From Spirochaetaceae bacterium (GTDB taxonomy: Bacteria; Spirochaetota; Spirochaetia; SZUA-6; Bin103): a DNA stretch of 64,000 nucleotides. Both the position numbers and the translations under genes were made by a program. Shown here piece by piece: positions 18,660 through 27,287 of the stretch. Under the pieces are notes generated by a model. The model worked only from the letters and a program-made list of their open reading frames with translations. It did no database searches and was not told where the DNA came from. Every line of letters starts with the position of its first letter. The stretch's first letter is position 1. The stretch spans positions 10,333 to 74,332 of the forward strand of contig JAPPKD010000258.1 of assembly GCA_028820215.1 (NCBI GenBank). Reading direction: 5' to 3'.

Positions 18660-20173
18660 CAAGAGTCGACACCGAAGTGCCACGAGTACTGCTTGACGTC
18701 CTTCCGATCGATCACGCGCTTCTTCCGTGTCGGCTCCCCACGCTCCCTTGGCAGCACGGGATTCAGGTATGCAAGCAGGTCGCCGCGGGGCGCGTATTCA
18801 CTCACTTTGGCGCGCCAAGTGTCGGACAAACACAGGAAATCCGCTTTCTTGAAGCGAAGCCCCGCATCCATAGCCTCTCTCGTCTTGACGAACACGACGC
18901 TCTCATCCGGCACCTGCTGAAACACTACCGGAGAGTGCGTGTTGACGATTACTTGACGCAGGGGGTTGTCCTCCCCGACAGGTTGCTGAAGGTCCACCGC
19001 GATGTCTTGTAGTAACTGCAGTATGGCCGGAATACGTGCGGGATGAACCCCGTTTTCCGGCTCTTCCAAACAGAGAACACCCTGCATCGTGGGGTCGTTC
19101 TCCAGAACAGAAAGCGCAAGAAACCGCAATGTGCCGTCCGAGAGTGCACGTGCGGGGTGCGGCGTGCCTTCCTTGTCGCGTACATACAGCGTCAGGATCT
19201 CCCGCTTTTCGTCCAGGTCTACGTGGATCTGCCGGACATCGTCGATGAGCTCCGCCAAGCGGCTGGCAATCTGGCTGTATACTCGTTCGTTTCCACCGTT
19301 CACCGCCAAGTATGGCGCCGCCTCATCAGCCACCTTGCTGTCGGTGCTCTCCTGACGTCCGGCGTTGCGTGCCAAGCGATACAGGGTTGCCGCCAGATGG
19401 CGTCCATCCGTTCCCAACCGGGTGGGTGAAACAAACTCATCGGGTTGCCTCAGTGCCGACGGTTCGAGCTGCACCAGTTGCCACGATTCCATCTCCCGAC
19501 GTGCCATCAGCACGGTAGGGCTCTCCGCAGCGTTGGCGACTGACAGGACCGTGCGAGGCAGGTTGGCGGCTGGCCTAGGCAGCGGACGCCCCCTGCTGCC
19601 ACCATCCTGATGGAGCTTGATGATCCTGTTCTCGCCATCGCCGTCTGTCGAAATGAAATAGGGAACAGATCGCCTTCCCGTTACAACGGAATCCCGCCAC
19701 TTCCCCGCGCTGTGGGGAAACGGAAGGTGGTTGGGTGCGTCCCGCTTGGTGATGTGAACCAATTCTTCCTTGACGATAGTGAGGTCGCCCCGCGCCAAGC
19801 GGTCATCCGGCTCGCGGTAGGCGAGATCGAGTGAGTAGCGCAAGAATGTAGTGCTCGCCTCTGCCTCTTGGCCCAGGTCGTCGATGGCGCGCCGCGGCAC
19901 GATCATCTCCGCTACAAACGACATGCGATCGGCATAACGGTCACCTACGTGATGAAACAGATCCCGCACATGTGCGTTGCCGCTGTGTTGGTCGCGTACG
20001 GACGTCGCTGCCTCCATGAGGGTGTGATTCGCCAACGCGCTCAAGAATCGGATCGCATCAAACAGGTTCGACTTACCCACTCCGTTCGGCCCAACGACGC
20101 ACGTAAACGGCCCAAGCCGCAAGTCCACATCGACCAGATTCTTGAAACCGGAGACTCTAAGTCGAGTCAACAT
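18659..20173 (-). CDS. AAA_15/AAA_21-type ATPase, defence-associated
   Basis: 504-aa SMC/ABC-like ATPase. Walker A is G28-P-N-G-V-G-K-S35. The signature-like ALSDGTLRFLALSV comes before Walker B (VLCLEEPENG, about residues 366-375), and the switch region NTHSPVVF lies near residue 411. The central part is a coiled or helical insertion without named domains. The coding region is visibly less GC-rich than its surroundings (about 58 % in sampled lines), which suggests transfer. With the overlapping Toprim-like gene it forms a split OLD/PARIS-like architecture: the ATPase senses and the Toprim protein presumably executes. It differs from PARIS in carrying a DUF4276-like rather than DUF4435-like partner. 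Confidence 0.88.
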   Translation of the reverse strand: MLTRLRVSGFKNLVDVDLRLGPFTCVVGPNGVGKSNLFDAIRFLSALANHTLMEAATSVRDQHSGNAHVRDLFHHVGDRYADRMSFVAEMIVPRRAIDDLGQEAEASTTFLRYSLDLAYREPDDRLARGDLTIVKEELVHITKRDAPNHLPFPHSAGKWRDSVVTGRRSVPYFISTDGDGENRIIKLHQDGGSRGRPLPRPAANLPRTVLSVANAAESPTVLMARREMESWQLVQLEPSALRQPDEFVSPTRLGTDGRHLAATLYRLARNAGRQESTDSKVADEAAPYLAVNGGNERVYSQIASRLAELIDDVRQIHVDLDEKREILTLYVRDKEGTPHPARALSDGTLRFLALSVLENDPTMQGVLCLEEPENGVHPARIPAILQLLQDIAVDLQQPVGEDNPLRQVIVNTHSPVVFQQVPDESVVFVKTREAMDAGLRFKKADFLCLSDTWRAKVSEYAPRGDLLAYLNPVLPRERGEPTRKKRVIDRKDVKQYSWHFGVDS

Positions 20174-20371
20174 GAGACGGCGTTACCGATTGGTGCGCAG
20201 CTAGCCAGACAAGACCCATAGGGATTCCGAGGGGGCTCTTTGGACATGCGTTCAGCCCCACGTCATGGTGCATGCTTTTCCCAGCCTTGTCACATGCCTT
20301 TTCCTGGCCCTGTGCGACCAGCGAACGGCATCGCTTGAGGTTGCCCGGGCCATCAGGGATGATGCTGGGCC

Positions 20372-21457
20372 ATGAGCGATCGCACCGGCGTACGACGGAC
20401 GCTCCGGCTGGAACCGGGGCCGGGCAACACGCGCAACAGCGAGGGGGCGTTCGTCGAGCTGCGCGACGGGCGGCTCATGCTGGTCTACTCGCGGTTCTCC
20501 GCGGGCCGCGGCGGCGATCACGACCCGGCGGAGCTGGCCGCGCGCTTCTCGGCCGACGATGGGCTCACTTGGTCCAAGCGCGACGAGATCGTCCTCGGCA
20601 ACGAAGCCGGCCTGAACGTGATGTCGGTGAGCCTGCTGCGGCTGGACGACGGAGATCTGCTGCTGTTCTACCTGCTGAAGAACGCGCTGTCCGACTGCAA
20701 GCCGGTCGTGCGGCGGTCGAGCGACGACGGCGCGACTTGGGGCGACCCGGTCGACATGGTCACCGACGACGACGGCTACCTCATCCTCATCGCCGACCGC
20801 GTCGTGGTCTCCGCGAGCGGGCGCCTGATCGCCCCGATCGCCGACCACGGACCCGAGTGGTCGAACGACCCCGTGGCCACCGGCGAGGCGGTGTGCTACC
20901 TGTCCGACGATCAGGGCCGGAGCTGGCGCCGCGGGCGCGGCAGCGCGGCGGTCGCCGATGACCCCACCGGCACCGGGCTGCAGGAGCCGGGCGTCGTGCA
21001 GCTCCGCGACGGACGGCTGCTCATGTTCAGCCGCACCGTGCTAGGCAGCCAGTACCTGTGCCACTCCGACGACGACGGCGAGACCTGGACGCAGCCGGTG
21101 CCGAGCGACATCCGCTCGCCCCGCTCGCCGGCGTCGATCAAGCGCATTCCCTCGACGGGCGACCTGCTGCTGGTGTGGAACGACAGCTACGACGCCGCTC
21201 ACGGCCGCCACGGACCGCGCACGCCGCTGACCACGGCGATCTCCGCGGACGACGGCCGCACCTGGCGGCACCGGCAGGTGCTGGAGGACGATCCGAACGG
21301 GCACTACTGCTACACGGCCATGCACTTCGTGGCGGGCGATCCGGAGCGGGTCCTGCTGGCCTACTGCGCCGGCGACTCCCGCCGCAACGGGCTGGCCACG
21401 CTGCAGGTCACCAGCGTCGAGGTGCCCTGGCTCTATGCGACAGGAGGAGCGCGATGA
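20372..21457 (+). CDS. Sialidase-like BNR/Asp-box beta-propeller protein
   Basis: 361-aa exo-sialidase-like propeller. Asp-boxes are seen as SADDGLTW, SSDDGATW, SDDQGRSW, SDDDGETW and SADDGRTW. The N-terminal region R-N-S-E-G-A-F-V-E-L-R-D-G-R matches the first blade of bacterial sialidase-like enzymes. There is no export signal. It overlaps the NIPSNAP gene by ATGA (21454-21457), so the two are coupled. A 198-bp space separates it from the divergent ATPase gene and must hold both promoters. The substrate is unproven; a role on a glycan fragment fits the neighbourhood. Confidence 0.86.
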   Translation: MSDRTGVRRTLRLEPGPGNTRNSEGAFVELRDGRLMLVYSRFSAGRGGDHDPAELAARFSADDGLTWSKRDEIVLGNEAGLNVMSVSLLRLDDGDLLLFYLLKNALSDCKPVVRRSSDDGATWGDPVDMVTDDDGYLILIADRVVVSASGRLIAPIADHGPEWSNDPVATGEAVCYLSDDQGRSWRRGRGSAAVADDPTGTGLQEPGVVQLRDGRLLMFSRTVLGSQYLCHSDDDGETWTQPVPSDIRSPRSPASIKRIPSTGDLLLVWNDSYDAAHGRHGPRTPLTTAISADDGRTWRHRQVLEDDPNGHYCYTAMHFVAGDPERVLLAYCAGDSRRNGLATLQVTSVEVPWLYATGGAR

Positions 21458-21774
21458 TCTACGACATGAGAATCTACGACGTGCAGCCGGGCGCCGTGCC
21501 GACCTACATGGAGGCGGTCCGGGACATCGCCCTGAAGATCCGGGAGGACCACGGCGTGAAGCTGGCCGGCTGGTACTACACCGACATCGGCCCGCTCAAC
21601 CGCATCGTCCACATCTGGGCCTACCAGGACTACGCCCACTTCCAGGAAGCGCGCGAGAAGGTGCGCACCGATCCACGTTGGATCAACGAGTACCTGCCGC
21701 GCGTGAAGGGCTTGGTGGTCAGGCAGCAGGACATGATGATGCAGGGCGCCGACTTCTTCCCCGGCCCTCCGTAA
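21454..21774 (+). CDS. NIPSNAP family protein
   Basis: 106-aa ferredoxin-like alpha/beta-barrel protein. The opening MIYDMRIYDVQPGAVPTYM and the later IGPLNRIVHIWAYQDYAHF are typical of bacterial NIPSNAP proteins. AGGAGGAG at 21442-21449 precedes ATG 21454, which lies inside the stop of the sialidase-like gene. Biochemical role in bacteria is mostly unknown; several members are encoded beside sugar or amine catabolic enzymes, as here. Confidence 0.88.
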   Translation: MIYDMRIYDVQPGAVPTYMEAVRDIALKIREDHGVKLAGWYYTDIGPLNRIVHIWAYQDYAHFQEAREKVRTDPRWINEYLPRVKGLVVRQQDMMMQGADFFPGPP

Positions 21775-21829
21775 CGGCGCCGGCTCGGTCCGGTAGGCAG
21801 GAGCCGCCGAACCGATCATCCTCGGGGCC

Positions 21830-23566
21830 ATGAAACGCGCGATGCAGAACTGCGTGGCGGAGTGGTCCTTCTCGTCCGCACGGGAGTACGGCGATCCGTG
21901 CAACGAGGTCGAGCTGTCCGCCGTCGTCACCGATCCCGACGGAGAGGAGACGGTCGTTCCTGCGTTCTGGGCCGGCGGCAGCTTCTGGGGTGTCCGCTAT
22001 TCCTCGTCCACGATCGGCCGCCACGTGCTGGAGACGACCTGCTCCGATGAGACCAACGCCGACCTGCATGGACGCAGGGAAGTCCTGGAGGTAACGCCGT
22101 ATCGGGGGGACAACCCCCTGTTCCGGCACGGTCCGCTGACGGTGAGCCCGGATCGCACGCACCTCCGGCATCGCGACGGGACCCCGTTCTTCTGGCTGGC
22201 CGACACCTGGTGGATGGGCCTCACCAAACGGCTCACCTGGCCGGACGGATTCGACACGCTGACCGATGACCGGGTCGCCAAGGGATTCTCCGCGGTCCTG
22301 ATCGTCGCCGGCCTCTATCCCGACATGTTCCCGTTCGACCCGCGCGGCGCCAACGAGGCCGGCTTCCCGTGGGAGGAGGACTACTCGCGCCTGAACCCGG
22401 CCTACTTCGACCTGATGGATCGCCGCATCGGCCGGCTGGTCGCCCGTGGACTGCTGCCGTGCATCGTCGGCGCCTGGGGCTACTTCATCGAGTACGCCGG
22501 CGAGCAGGTGATGAAGCGCCACTTGCGGAATCTCGTCGCTCGTTACGGAGCCTGGCCGGTGGTGTGGTGCGTGGCCGGAGAGGCGATCAGCCCGAAGAAC
22601 CCGGACGTGCGGTATCGCATCTATGGCGGAGACGACGAGCGTTTCGCCGTGAAGGCTCGCGCGGGCTGGTCGAACGTCGCGCGCTATCTGCAATCGATCG
22701 ATCCCTATGATCACCCGGTGACGATCCACGCGGGATTCGTCGAGGAACTGGTCGACGATCCGTCGATCGTCGACTTCGAGCTCCTGTCCGGCTCGCACAG
22801 CCCCGTGCAGAGCGAGAGCGTGCCGGCGACCGTGAGCGCGTTGGCGAAGGCCGCCGCCAGGAATCCGCGCATGCCGGCCCTCATCGGCGAGACCAACTAC
22901 GAGGGGATCCTGGGCGGCAACTGGGAGTACCAGCAGCGCCTGATGTTCTGGACGAGCGTGCTGAGCGGCGCGGCCGGCCACAACTACGGCGCGAGCGGCG
23001 TCTGGGAGGTCAGCACCAGGGCGCAGCCGTACGGTCACTCGCCGCAGTTGATGGACGAGCGGTGGGCGGACATCCCGTGGGAGCAGGCCTACGGGTCGCC
23101 CGGTCAGGCGTACAGCGCGCATCCATGGGAGGATTCCTACCGGTTCGCGGGCTCCGCACAGGTCGGCATCGGCAAGGCCCTGCTGGAGCGATACGAGTGG
23201 TGGCGCTTCGAGCCGCACCCGGAGTGGGTCGAGCCCCACCGGAGCCGGGACGATTACTTCAACCCTTACGTTGCGGGGATCCCGCACGAGATCCGGATCA
23301 TCTACGCCCCGAAGGGGATCTCGTCACAGCGGGCGGACCAGTTGACCGTCAAGGGACTCGAGCGCGGCATCGCGTACCAGGGATTCTTCTTCGACCCACG
23401 GACCGGCGAGGAGCACGACATCGGCGAGATCCGACCCGACCGCGAAGGCGATTGGCGCTTGGCCGACACGATCCGGGGGACCCCGCCGATACGCCAGGAC
23501 TGGGTCGTGATGATCCAGTCCGGCTCGCCCGAAGGCGTTCGCGCTCAATCCGCTCCCGCCGCCTGA
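21830..23566 (+). CDS. DUF4038-type glycoside hydrolase (apiosidase-like)
   Basis: 578-aa putative glycosidase. Residues 1-95 form a DUF5060-like beta-sandwich, then DUF4038 begins at the motif DGTPFFWLADTWWMGLTKR. The TIM barrel continues with VVWCVAGEAIS (candidate acid/base Glu) and ALIGETNYEG (candidate nucleophile Glu). The C-terminal sandwich follows from about residue 430. No signal peptide is visible, so it is probably intracellular, acting on imported oligosaccharides. Its 3' end overlaps the convergent UxuA-like gene by 22 bp. Family membership is secure; specificity (apiose, rhamnogalacturonan fragment or other) is not. Confidence 0.88.
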   Translation: MKRAMQNCVAEWSFSSAREYGDPCNEVELSAVVTDPDGEETVVPAFWAGGSFWGVRYSSSTIGRHVLETTCSDETNADLHGRREVLEVTPYRGDNPLFRHGPLTVSPDRTHLRHRDGTPFFWLADTWWMGLTKRLTWPDGFDTLTDDRVAKGFSAVLIVAGLYPDMFPFDPRGANEAGFPWEEDYSRLNPAYFDLMDRRIGRLVARGLLPCIVGAWGYFIEYAGEQVMKRHLRNLVARYGAWPVVWCVAGEAISPKNPDVRYRIYGGDDERFAVKARAGWSNVARYLQSIDPYDHPVTIHAGFVEELVDDPSIVDFELLSGSHSPVQSESVPATVSALAKAAARNPRMPALIGETNYEGILGGNWEYQQRLMFWTSVLSGAAGHNYGASGVWEVSTRAQPYGHSPQLMDERWADIPWEQAYGSPGQAYSAHPWEDSYRFAGSAQVGIGKALLERYEWWRFEPHPEWVEPHRSRDDYFNPYVAGIPHEIRIIYAPKGISSQRADQLTVKGLERGIAYQGFFFDPRTGEEHDIGEIRPDREGDWRLADTIRGTPPIRQDWVVMIQSGSPEGVRAQSAPAA

Positions 23567-24525
23567 ATGGCGGCCTTCATGTAGCCCAGCGCGAACGCCT
23601 TGGCCGGCCACTGGTCGGGGCCGCCGGCCATCTCCGGCACGTGGTCCTCCACCATGGGCCCGTCGAAGCCGGCGTCGCGGCAGGCTCGCATAGCCTTCAC
23701 CATGTCCACGTAGCCTTCGTCGATGAACGTCTCGGCGAACGCGGGCACCGTGCCGTTCACGTTCCTGAAGTGCACGTGGTGGATCTTGCCGCGCGTGCCG
23801 AAGTACTCGATCGCTTCGAGCACGTCCCCCGGCATGGCCCCGATCGTTCCCACGCAGAAGGTGAGGCCGTTCGCGTCGCTGGGCACGATGTCGACCACGC
23901 GCTTCAGCGCGGCGTGATCGCGCAGCACCCGCGCCACGCCGGCGATCGGCGACACCGGCGGGTCGTCCGGATGGAGGGCCAGCTTGACGCCGGCGTCCTC
24001 GGCGACCGGGACGACCCGCTCCAGGAACCAGGTCAGGTTGTCCCACATCTGATCGTCCGTCACCTCCAGCGACCGGTCGACCGGCGGGTCCCAGAAGTCC
24101 TGGGTGGCCGACCGGATCTGATCGTGGTCGAAACTGGTCACCTTCGCGCCGCCCCTGCCCGGCGTGCTGCGCGAGGTGCGCAGGCCGTAGTGGCCTATGG
24201 AGCTGCGAAGCGCGAAGCAGTAGTGGAGGATCGGCACGCCGGCCGCTCCCAGGTGCTCGATGGACCGGCACCAGCTCGTGACCTGCGCGTCGCGGCCCGG
24301 AAGTCCCAGCTTGATCCGGTGCGTCCACTCCTCCGGGATGCCGGCCACCGTCCACTTCAGGCCCGCGTCCTCGACGCGGTTGCGGGCGATCATCAGCTCC
24401 TGGAAGCCGAACCAGCCCCGCTCGCGCGGGATGTCGGGTGGGTCGCCCACGTAGTCGGTGGCGCCGATCTGAACGCCGAAGGCCAGGACCTCGTCGGTCA
24501 ACGGTCCCGATATTGCCAGCCGCAT
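23545..24525 (-). CDS. Mannonate dehydratase-like (UxuA family) protein
   Basis: 326-aa TIM-barrel protein related to D-mannonate dehydratase. Family motifs are LALHPDDPP, NGLTFCVGTIGAM, IHHVHFRNVNG and VEDHVPEM, the last replacing the more usual RPDH. An AGGAGG site at 24534-24539 serves ATG 24525. It lacks the full C-terminal UxuA signature, so a related sugar-acid dehydratase or isomerase activity is possible. A paralog lies at 40029 (330 aa), and a broken copy of part of this gene is found at 27166-27280. It probably belongs to hexuronate catabolism. Confidence 0.85.
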   Translation of the reverse strand: MRLAISGPLTDEVLAFGVQIGATDYVGDPPDIPRERGWFGFQELMIARNRVEDAGLKWTVAGIPEEWTHRIKLGLPGRDAQVTSWCRSIEHLGAAGVPILHYCFALRSSIGHYGLRTSRSTPGRGGAKVTSFDHDQIRSATQDFWDPPVDRSLEVTDDQMWDNLTWFLERVVPVAEDAGVKLALHPDDPPVSPIAGVARVLRDHAALKRVVDIVPSDANGLTFCVGTIGAMPGDVLEAIEYFGTRGKIHHVHFRNVNGTVPAFAETFIDEGYVDMVKAMRACRDAGFDGPMVEDHVPEMAGGPDQWPAKAFALGYMKAAIQAAGAD

Positions 24526-24556
24526 CGTCTTTCCTCCTGAGAACGCGATCGTAGCG

Positions 24557-25438
24557 TCAGCCGCGGTCGATGTCGTCGGTGGGTGTGCTGATGATCCCGT
24601 ACGCCTCCGGGCGCCGGTCGCGGAACATGAAGTGCATGCGGCGCGAGCGCAGCAGGTGGTCGCGGTCCAGGTCCACGCGCAGCACCTCGTCGCGGTCGTA
24701 GCTGGCCATCGCCAGCTCCTCGCCGTACGGGTCGATGGCGATGCTGTGGCCGCCCATCACGATCGGCATGTCCGGGGCCGGCACGTAGCCGGTGTTGTTG
24801 GCGGCCGCAAGGTAGACCATGTTCTCGAACGCACGGGTCGCCAGCAGCTCCCTCCAGATCGTCTTCTTGGTATCGGAGATCCCGAACGGCGCCAGGATGA
24901 CCTCGGCCCCGCCCAACGCCAGGCAGCGCGCCGCCTCAGGGAAGTAGGTGTCGTAGCAGAGCATGATGCCGACCCGCCACTCGCCGATGCCGAACACCGG
25001 GAAGCGCATGCCGGTACGGAAGTAGATGGACTCGATGCCCAGGTCGGTGGCCAGCTCGCCGTCGACGACGATGTGGCGCTCGCCGCCGATGTGGGTCTTG
25101 CGGTACTTGCCGGCGATGCGGCCGTCCGGCCGGACCAGCATGGCGGTGTCGTAGCAGAGGTCGCTGCCGTCGCGCTCGAAGATGGTCGCAACCACGTGCA
25201 GACCCAGCTCGACCGCCTTGTCGCGGACCGCCGTCATCGCCGGCCCGTCGTCGGGCGCCGCCAGGTCGTAGCGGCGGTAGTCGCGGCTGGCCGGGAAGAA
25301 GCCGGTGCTCCAGTACTCGGGCAACAGCGCCACCTCCGCCCCCGCCGCGGCGGCCTGATCGAGCAGGCGGAGGGCGGCATCGATGTTGCGGCTCACCTCG
25401 CCCATCACGCTCTGCATCTGCACGATCGCCAGCTTCAT
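24557..25438 (-). CDS. Carbon-nitrogen hydrolase (nitrilase superfamily)
   Basis: 293-aa alpha-beta-beta-alpha hydrolase. The catalytic triad is E41 (LLPEYW), K114 (KYRKTHI) and C161 (IMLCYDTYFPE). It resembles aliphatic amidases and N-carbamoyl-amine hydrolases rather than true nitrilases; the exact amide is unknown. The stop lies 31 bp from the start of the UxuA-like gene in the same direction, so the two may be co-transcribed. N-terminal MKLAIVQMQ is the standard start of the family and no signal peptide is present. Confidence 0.93.
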   Translation of the reverse strand: MKLAIVQMQSVMGEVSRNIDAALRLLDQAAAAGAEVALLPEYWSTGFFPASRDYRRYDLAAPDDGPAMTAVRDKAVELGLHVVATIFERDGSDLCYDTAMLVRPDGRIAGKYRKTHIGGERHIVVDGELATDLGIESIYFRTGMRFPVFGIGEWRVGIMLCYDTYFPEAARCLALGGAEVILAPFGISDTKKTIWRELLATRAFENMVYLAAANNTGYVPAPDMPIVMGGHSIAIDPYGEELAMASYDRDEVLRVDLDRDHLLRSRRMHFMFRDRRPEAYGIISTPTDDIDRG

Positions 25439-25527
25439 CGTCGGCTCATCCCGACCGAAGTCGATGCGTCGCGTTCCATCTTCCCTCCGCCTGCACCATG
25501 GTAGCGAAATCCGGCGTGCGACTCAGG

Positions 25528-25547
25528 GCCGGTCGAACCCGACCGGC
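25528..25547. promoter_or_regulatory. Perfect 8-bp inverted repeat between divergent genes
   Basis: GCCGGTCG (25528-25535), loop AACC, CGACCGGC (25540-25547). It lies 15 bp before the start of the DUF1703 ATPase gene and 90 bp from the divergent nitrilase gene. The position suits an operator or an mRNA leader hairpin; no T-run follows, so it is not a terminator. Confidence 0.4.
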
Positions 25548-25561
25548 GCCGGTTCCGGGGT

Positions 25562-27124
25562 ATGATGCGCCCGGTGTCCAGACGCAGACTGCCCATCGGC
25601 ATGCAGACGTTCCGCGAGCTGCGGGAGAAGGACTGCTACTACGTCGACAAGACAGCCTACGTCGAACGGTTGATCCACGAGGGCAAGCACTATTTTCTGT
25701 CACGCCCGCGGCGGTTCGGCAAGAGTCTCTTCCTGGACACCCTGAAGGAGCTGTTCGAGGGCAACGAGGCGCTGTTCTCGGGGCTTCACATCCACGACGG
25801 ATGGCGGTGGTCGGTGAGCCATCCGGTGGTGCGGCTGGACTTCGCCGGCGGCCACTTCGCGGAGCCGGGTCATCTCCACGCCAACGTCTTGGCGCAGTTG
25901 GACGGCATTGAGGTGGCGAGCGGCGTCACTCCTCGCTACCACACGGCGCCGGAGCGCTTCGGCTACCTGATCAGGTCGCTGCACGAGCGGACCGGCCGCC
26001 GGGCCGCGGTGCTGGTCGACGAATACGACAAGCCGATTCTGGACGCGCTGGTCGAGACGCCGGCGCTGGCGCGCGCCAACCGGGACTACCTTGCCGGTTT
26101 ATACGGGGTGATCAAGGCGAACGACGCGCACGTGCACTTCACGTTCCTGACGGGCGTGAGCAAGTTCTCGAAAGTGAACCTGTTCTCGCAGTTGAACAAC
26201 CTCACCGACATCACCCTCGATCCGGTCTATTCGTCGATCTGCGGCTACACGGAGTGCGACCTGGACACGGTGTTCGCCCCGGAGATCACCGGCCTGGACC
26301 GCGAGCGCGTGCGCGAGTGGTACAACGGCTACAACTGGCTCGGGCCGGAGAAGGTCTACAACCCGTACGACGTGCTGCTGCTGCTGCGTCGCCGCACGTT
26401 CGCCGCCCACTGGTTCGAGACCGGGACACCGGCGTTCCTGGTGGAGACGCTGTGCAAGCGGCGCGTGTCCTCCGTGTCGTTGGGCGACACCGTGAGCACC
26501 GGCGAGCTGCTGTCGGAGTTCGACGTGGAACGCATTGGCACGGAGGCGCTGCTGTTCCAGACCGGCTATCTGACGATCGCGGAGGAAGAGGAGCTGGGAG
26601 GCAAGGCGCTGTATCGGCTGAGCTATCCCAACCGTGAGGTGCGGCAGAGCCTGAACGAACATCTGCTGCGCCATCTGGTGCAGGACGGGGAGCGACAGAC
26701 GGCGAACAGCGTGCGACTGCATCGGTTGCTGGCCGCCCACGACTGCGCCGGTCTGAAAGACCTGTTCCACGCCTTTTTCGCGAGCATCCCGTACGAGTGG
26801 TACACCAACAACGACATCACGCGGTACGAAGGCTACTACGCGAGCGTATTCTATTCTTACTTCGCCGCGCTCGGCTACGAAATCGTGGTCGAGGACTCGT
26901 CCAGCCACGGCCGGCTGGACATGGCCGTGCGCAGCGGCGGCCACGTCTACCTGTTTGAATTCAAGGTATCCGAGCTCTCACCGCCGGGATCGGCGCTCGT
27001 GCAGTTGCGGGAGCGACGCTACGCGGACAAGTACCGCGGCCGGGGCGAGCCCATCCACCTGATCGGCGTCGAGTTCAGCCGCAACACCCGCAATGTGACC
27101 GCTTTCGAGGTAACCGACGGATGA
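25562..27124 (+). CDS. AAA-ATPase-like / DUF1703 (PD-(D/E)XK) protein
   Basis: 520-aa two-domain protein. The N-terminal AAA-ATPase-like domain opens with RRLPIGMQTFRELREKDCYY, then the P-loop-like FLSRPRRFGKSLFLDTL (G-K-S without the full Walker spacing) and VLVDEYDKPI. The C-terminal DUF1703 nuclease-like domain has a PD-(D/E)XK pattern near SSSHGRLDMAVRSGG and VYLFEFKVSE. ATG 25562 or 25565 may start it. The family is frequent, multicopy and scattered in anaerobes and spirochaetes and is thought of as selfish or defence-related, without proof. It sits between intact UxuA-like and nitrilase genes and a relic of the UxuA-like gene. Confidence 0.92.
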   Translation: MMRPVSRRRLPIGMQTFRELREKDCYYVDKTAYVERLIHEGKHYFLSRPRRFGKSLFLDTLKELFEGNEALFSGLHIHDGWRWSVSHPVVRLDFAGGHFAEPGHLHANVLAQLDGIEVASGVTPRYHTAPERFGYLIRSLHERTGRRAAVLVDEYDKPILDALVETPALARANRDYLAGLYGVIKANDAHVHFTFLTGVSKFSKVNLFSQLNNLTDITLDPVYSSICGYTECDLDTVFAPEITGLDRERVREWYNGYNWLGPEKVYNPYDVLLLLRRRTFAAHWFETGTPAFLVETLCKRRVSSVSLGDTVSTGELLSEFDVERIGTEALLFQTGYLTIAEEEELGGKALYRLSYPNREVRQSLNEHLLRHLVQDGERQTANSVRLHRLLAAHDCAGLKDLFHAFFASIPYEWYTNNDITRYEGYYASVFYSYFAALGYEIVVEDSSSHGRLDMAVRSGGHVYLFEFKVSELSPPGSALVQLRERRYADKYRGRGEPIHLIGVEFSRNTRNVTAFEVTDG

Positions 27125-27165
27125 CGGAGCCTCTCGGTCAGGCTGCCGGCCCTCCAGGCCGAGCG

Positions 27166-27280
27166 TCGGTCCACCGGCGGGTCCCAGACGTCCTGGGCAC
27201 TCACTGGTCGAAGTTGTCGTCGGCCAAGCGCGCTGAGTTACCCCGTCGGGTTTGGGCTCCCCAGTAGCCTATGGCTCTAC
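27166..27280 (-). pseudogene. Relic of the UxuA-like gene (copy of 24074-24207)
   Basis: The 163-bp space between the DUF1703 gene and the DapB-like gene holds a decayed partial copy of the UxuA-like gene. Near-identical stretches include ACCGGCGGGTCCCAGA followed by GTCCTGGG (27173-27197), matching 24080-24104, and AGTAGCCTATGG (27263-27274), matching 24189-24200. The minus-strand translation reads AQDVWDPPVDRR against TQDFWDPPVDRS in the intact gene. Internal deletions and frameshifts are present and there is no open frame. It marks a past duplication or insertion around the ATPase gene. Confidence 0.75.
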
Positions 27281-27287
27281 CGGCACC

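Noticed and set aside
20232..20259. GGGGCT/AGCCCC inverted repeat as a terminator between divergent genes
   Set aside because: Only 6 bp with a 16-nt loop and no T-run, in a place where no transcript needs to end.
25562..27124. Transposase or insertion sequence
   Set aside because: The protein is a DUF1703-type ATPase/nuclease; no terminal inverted repeats or target-site duplication were seen around it.
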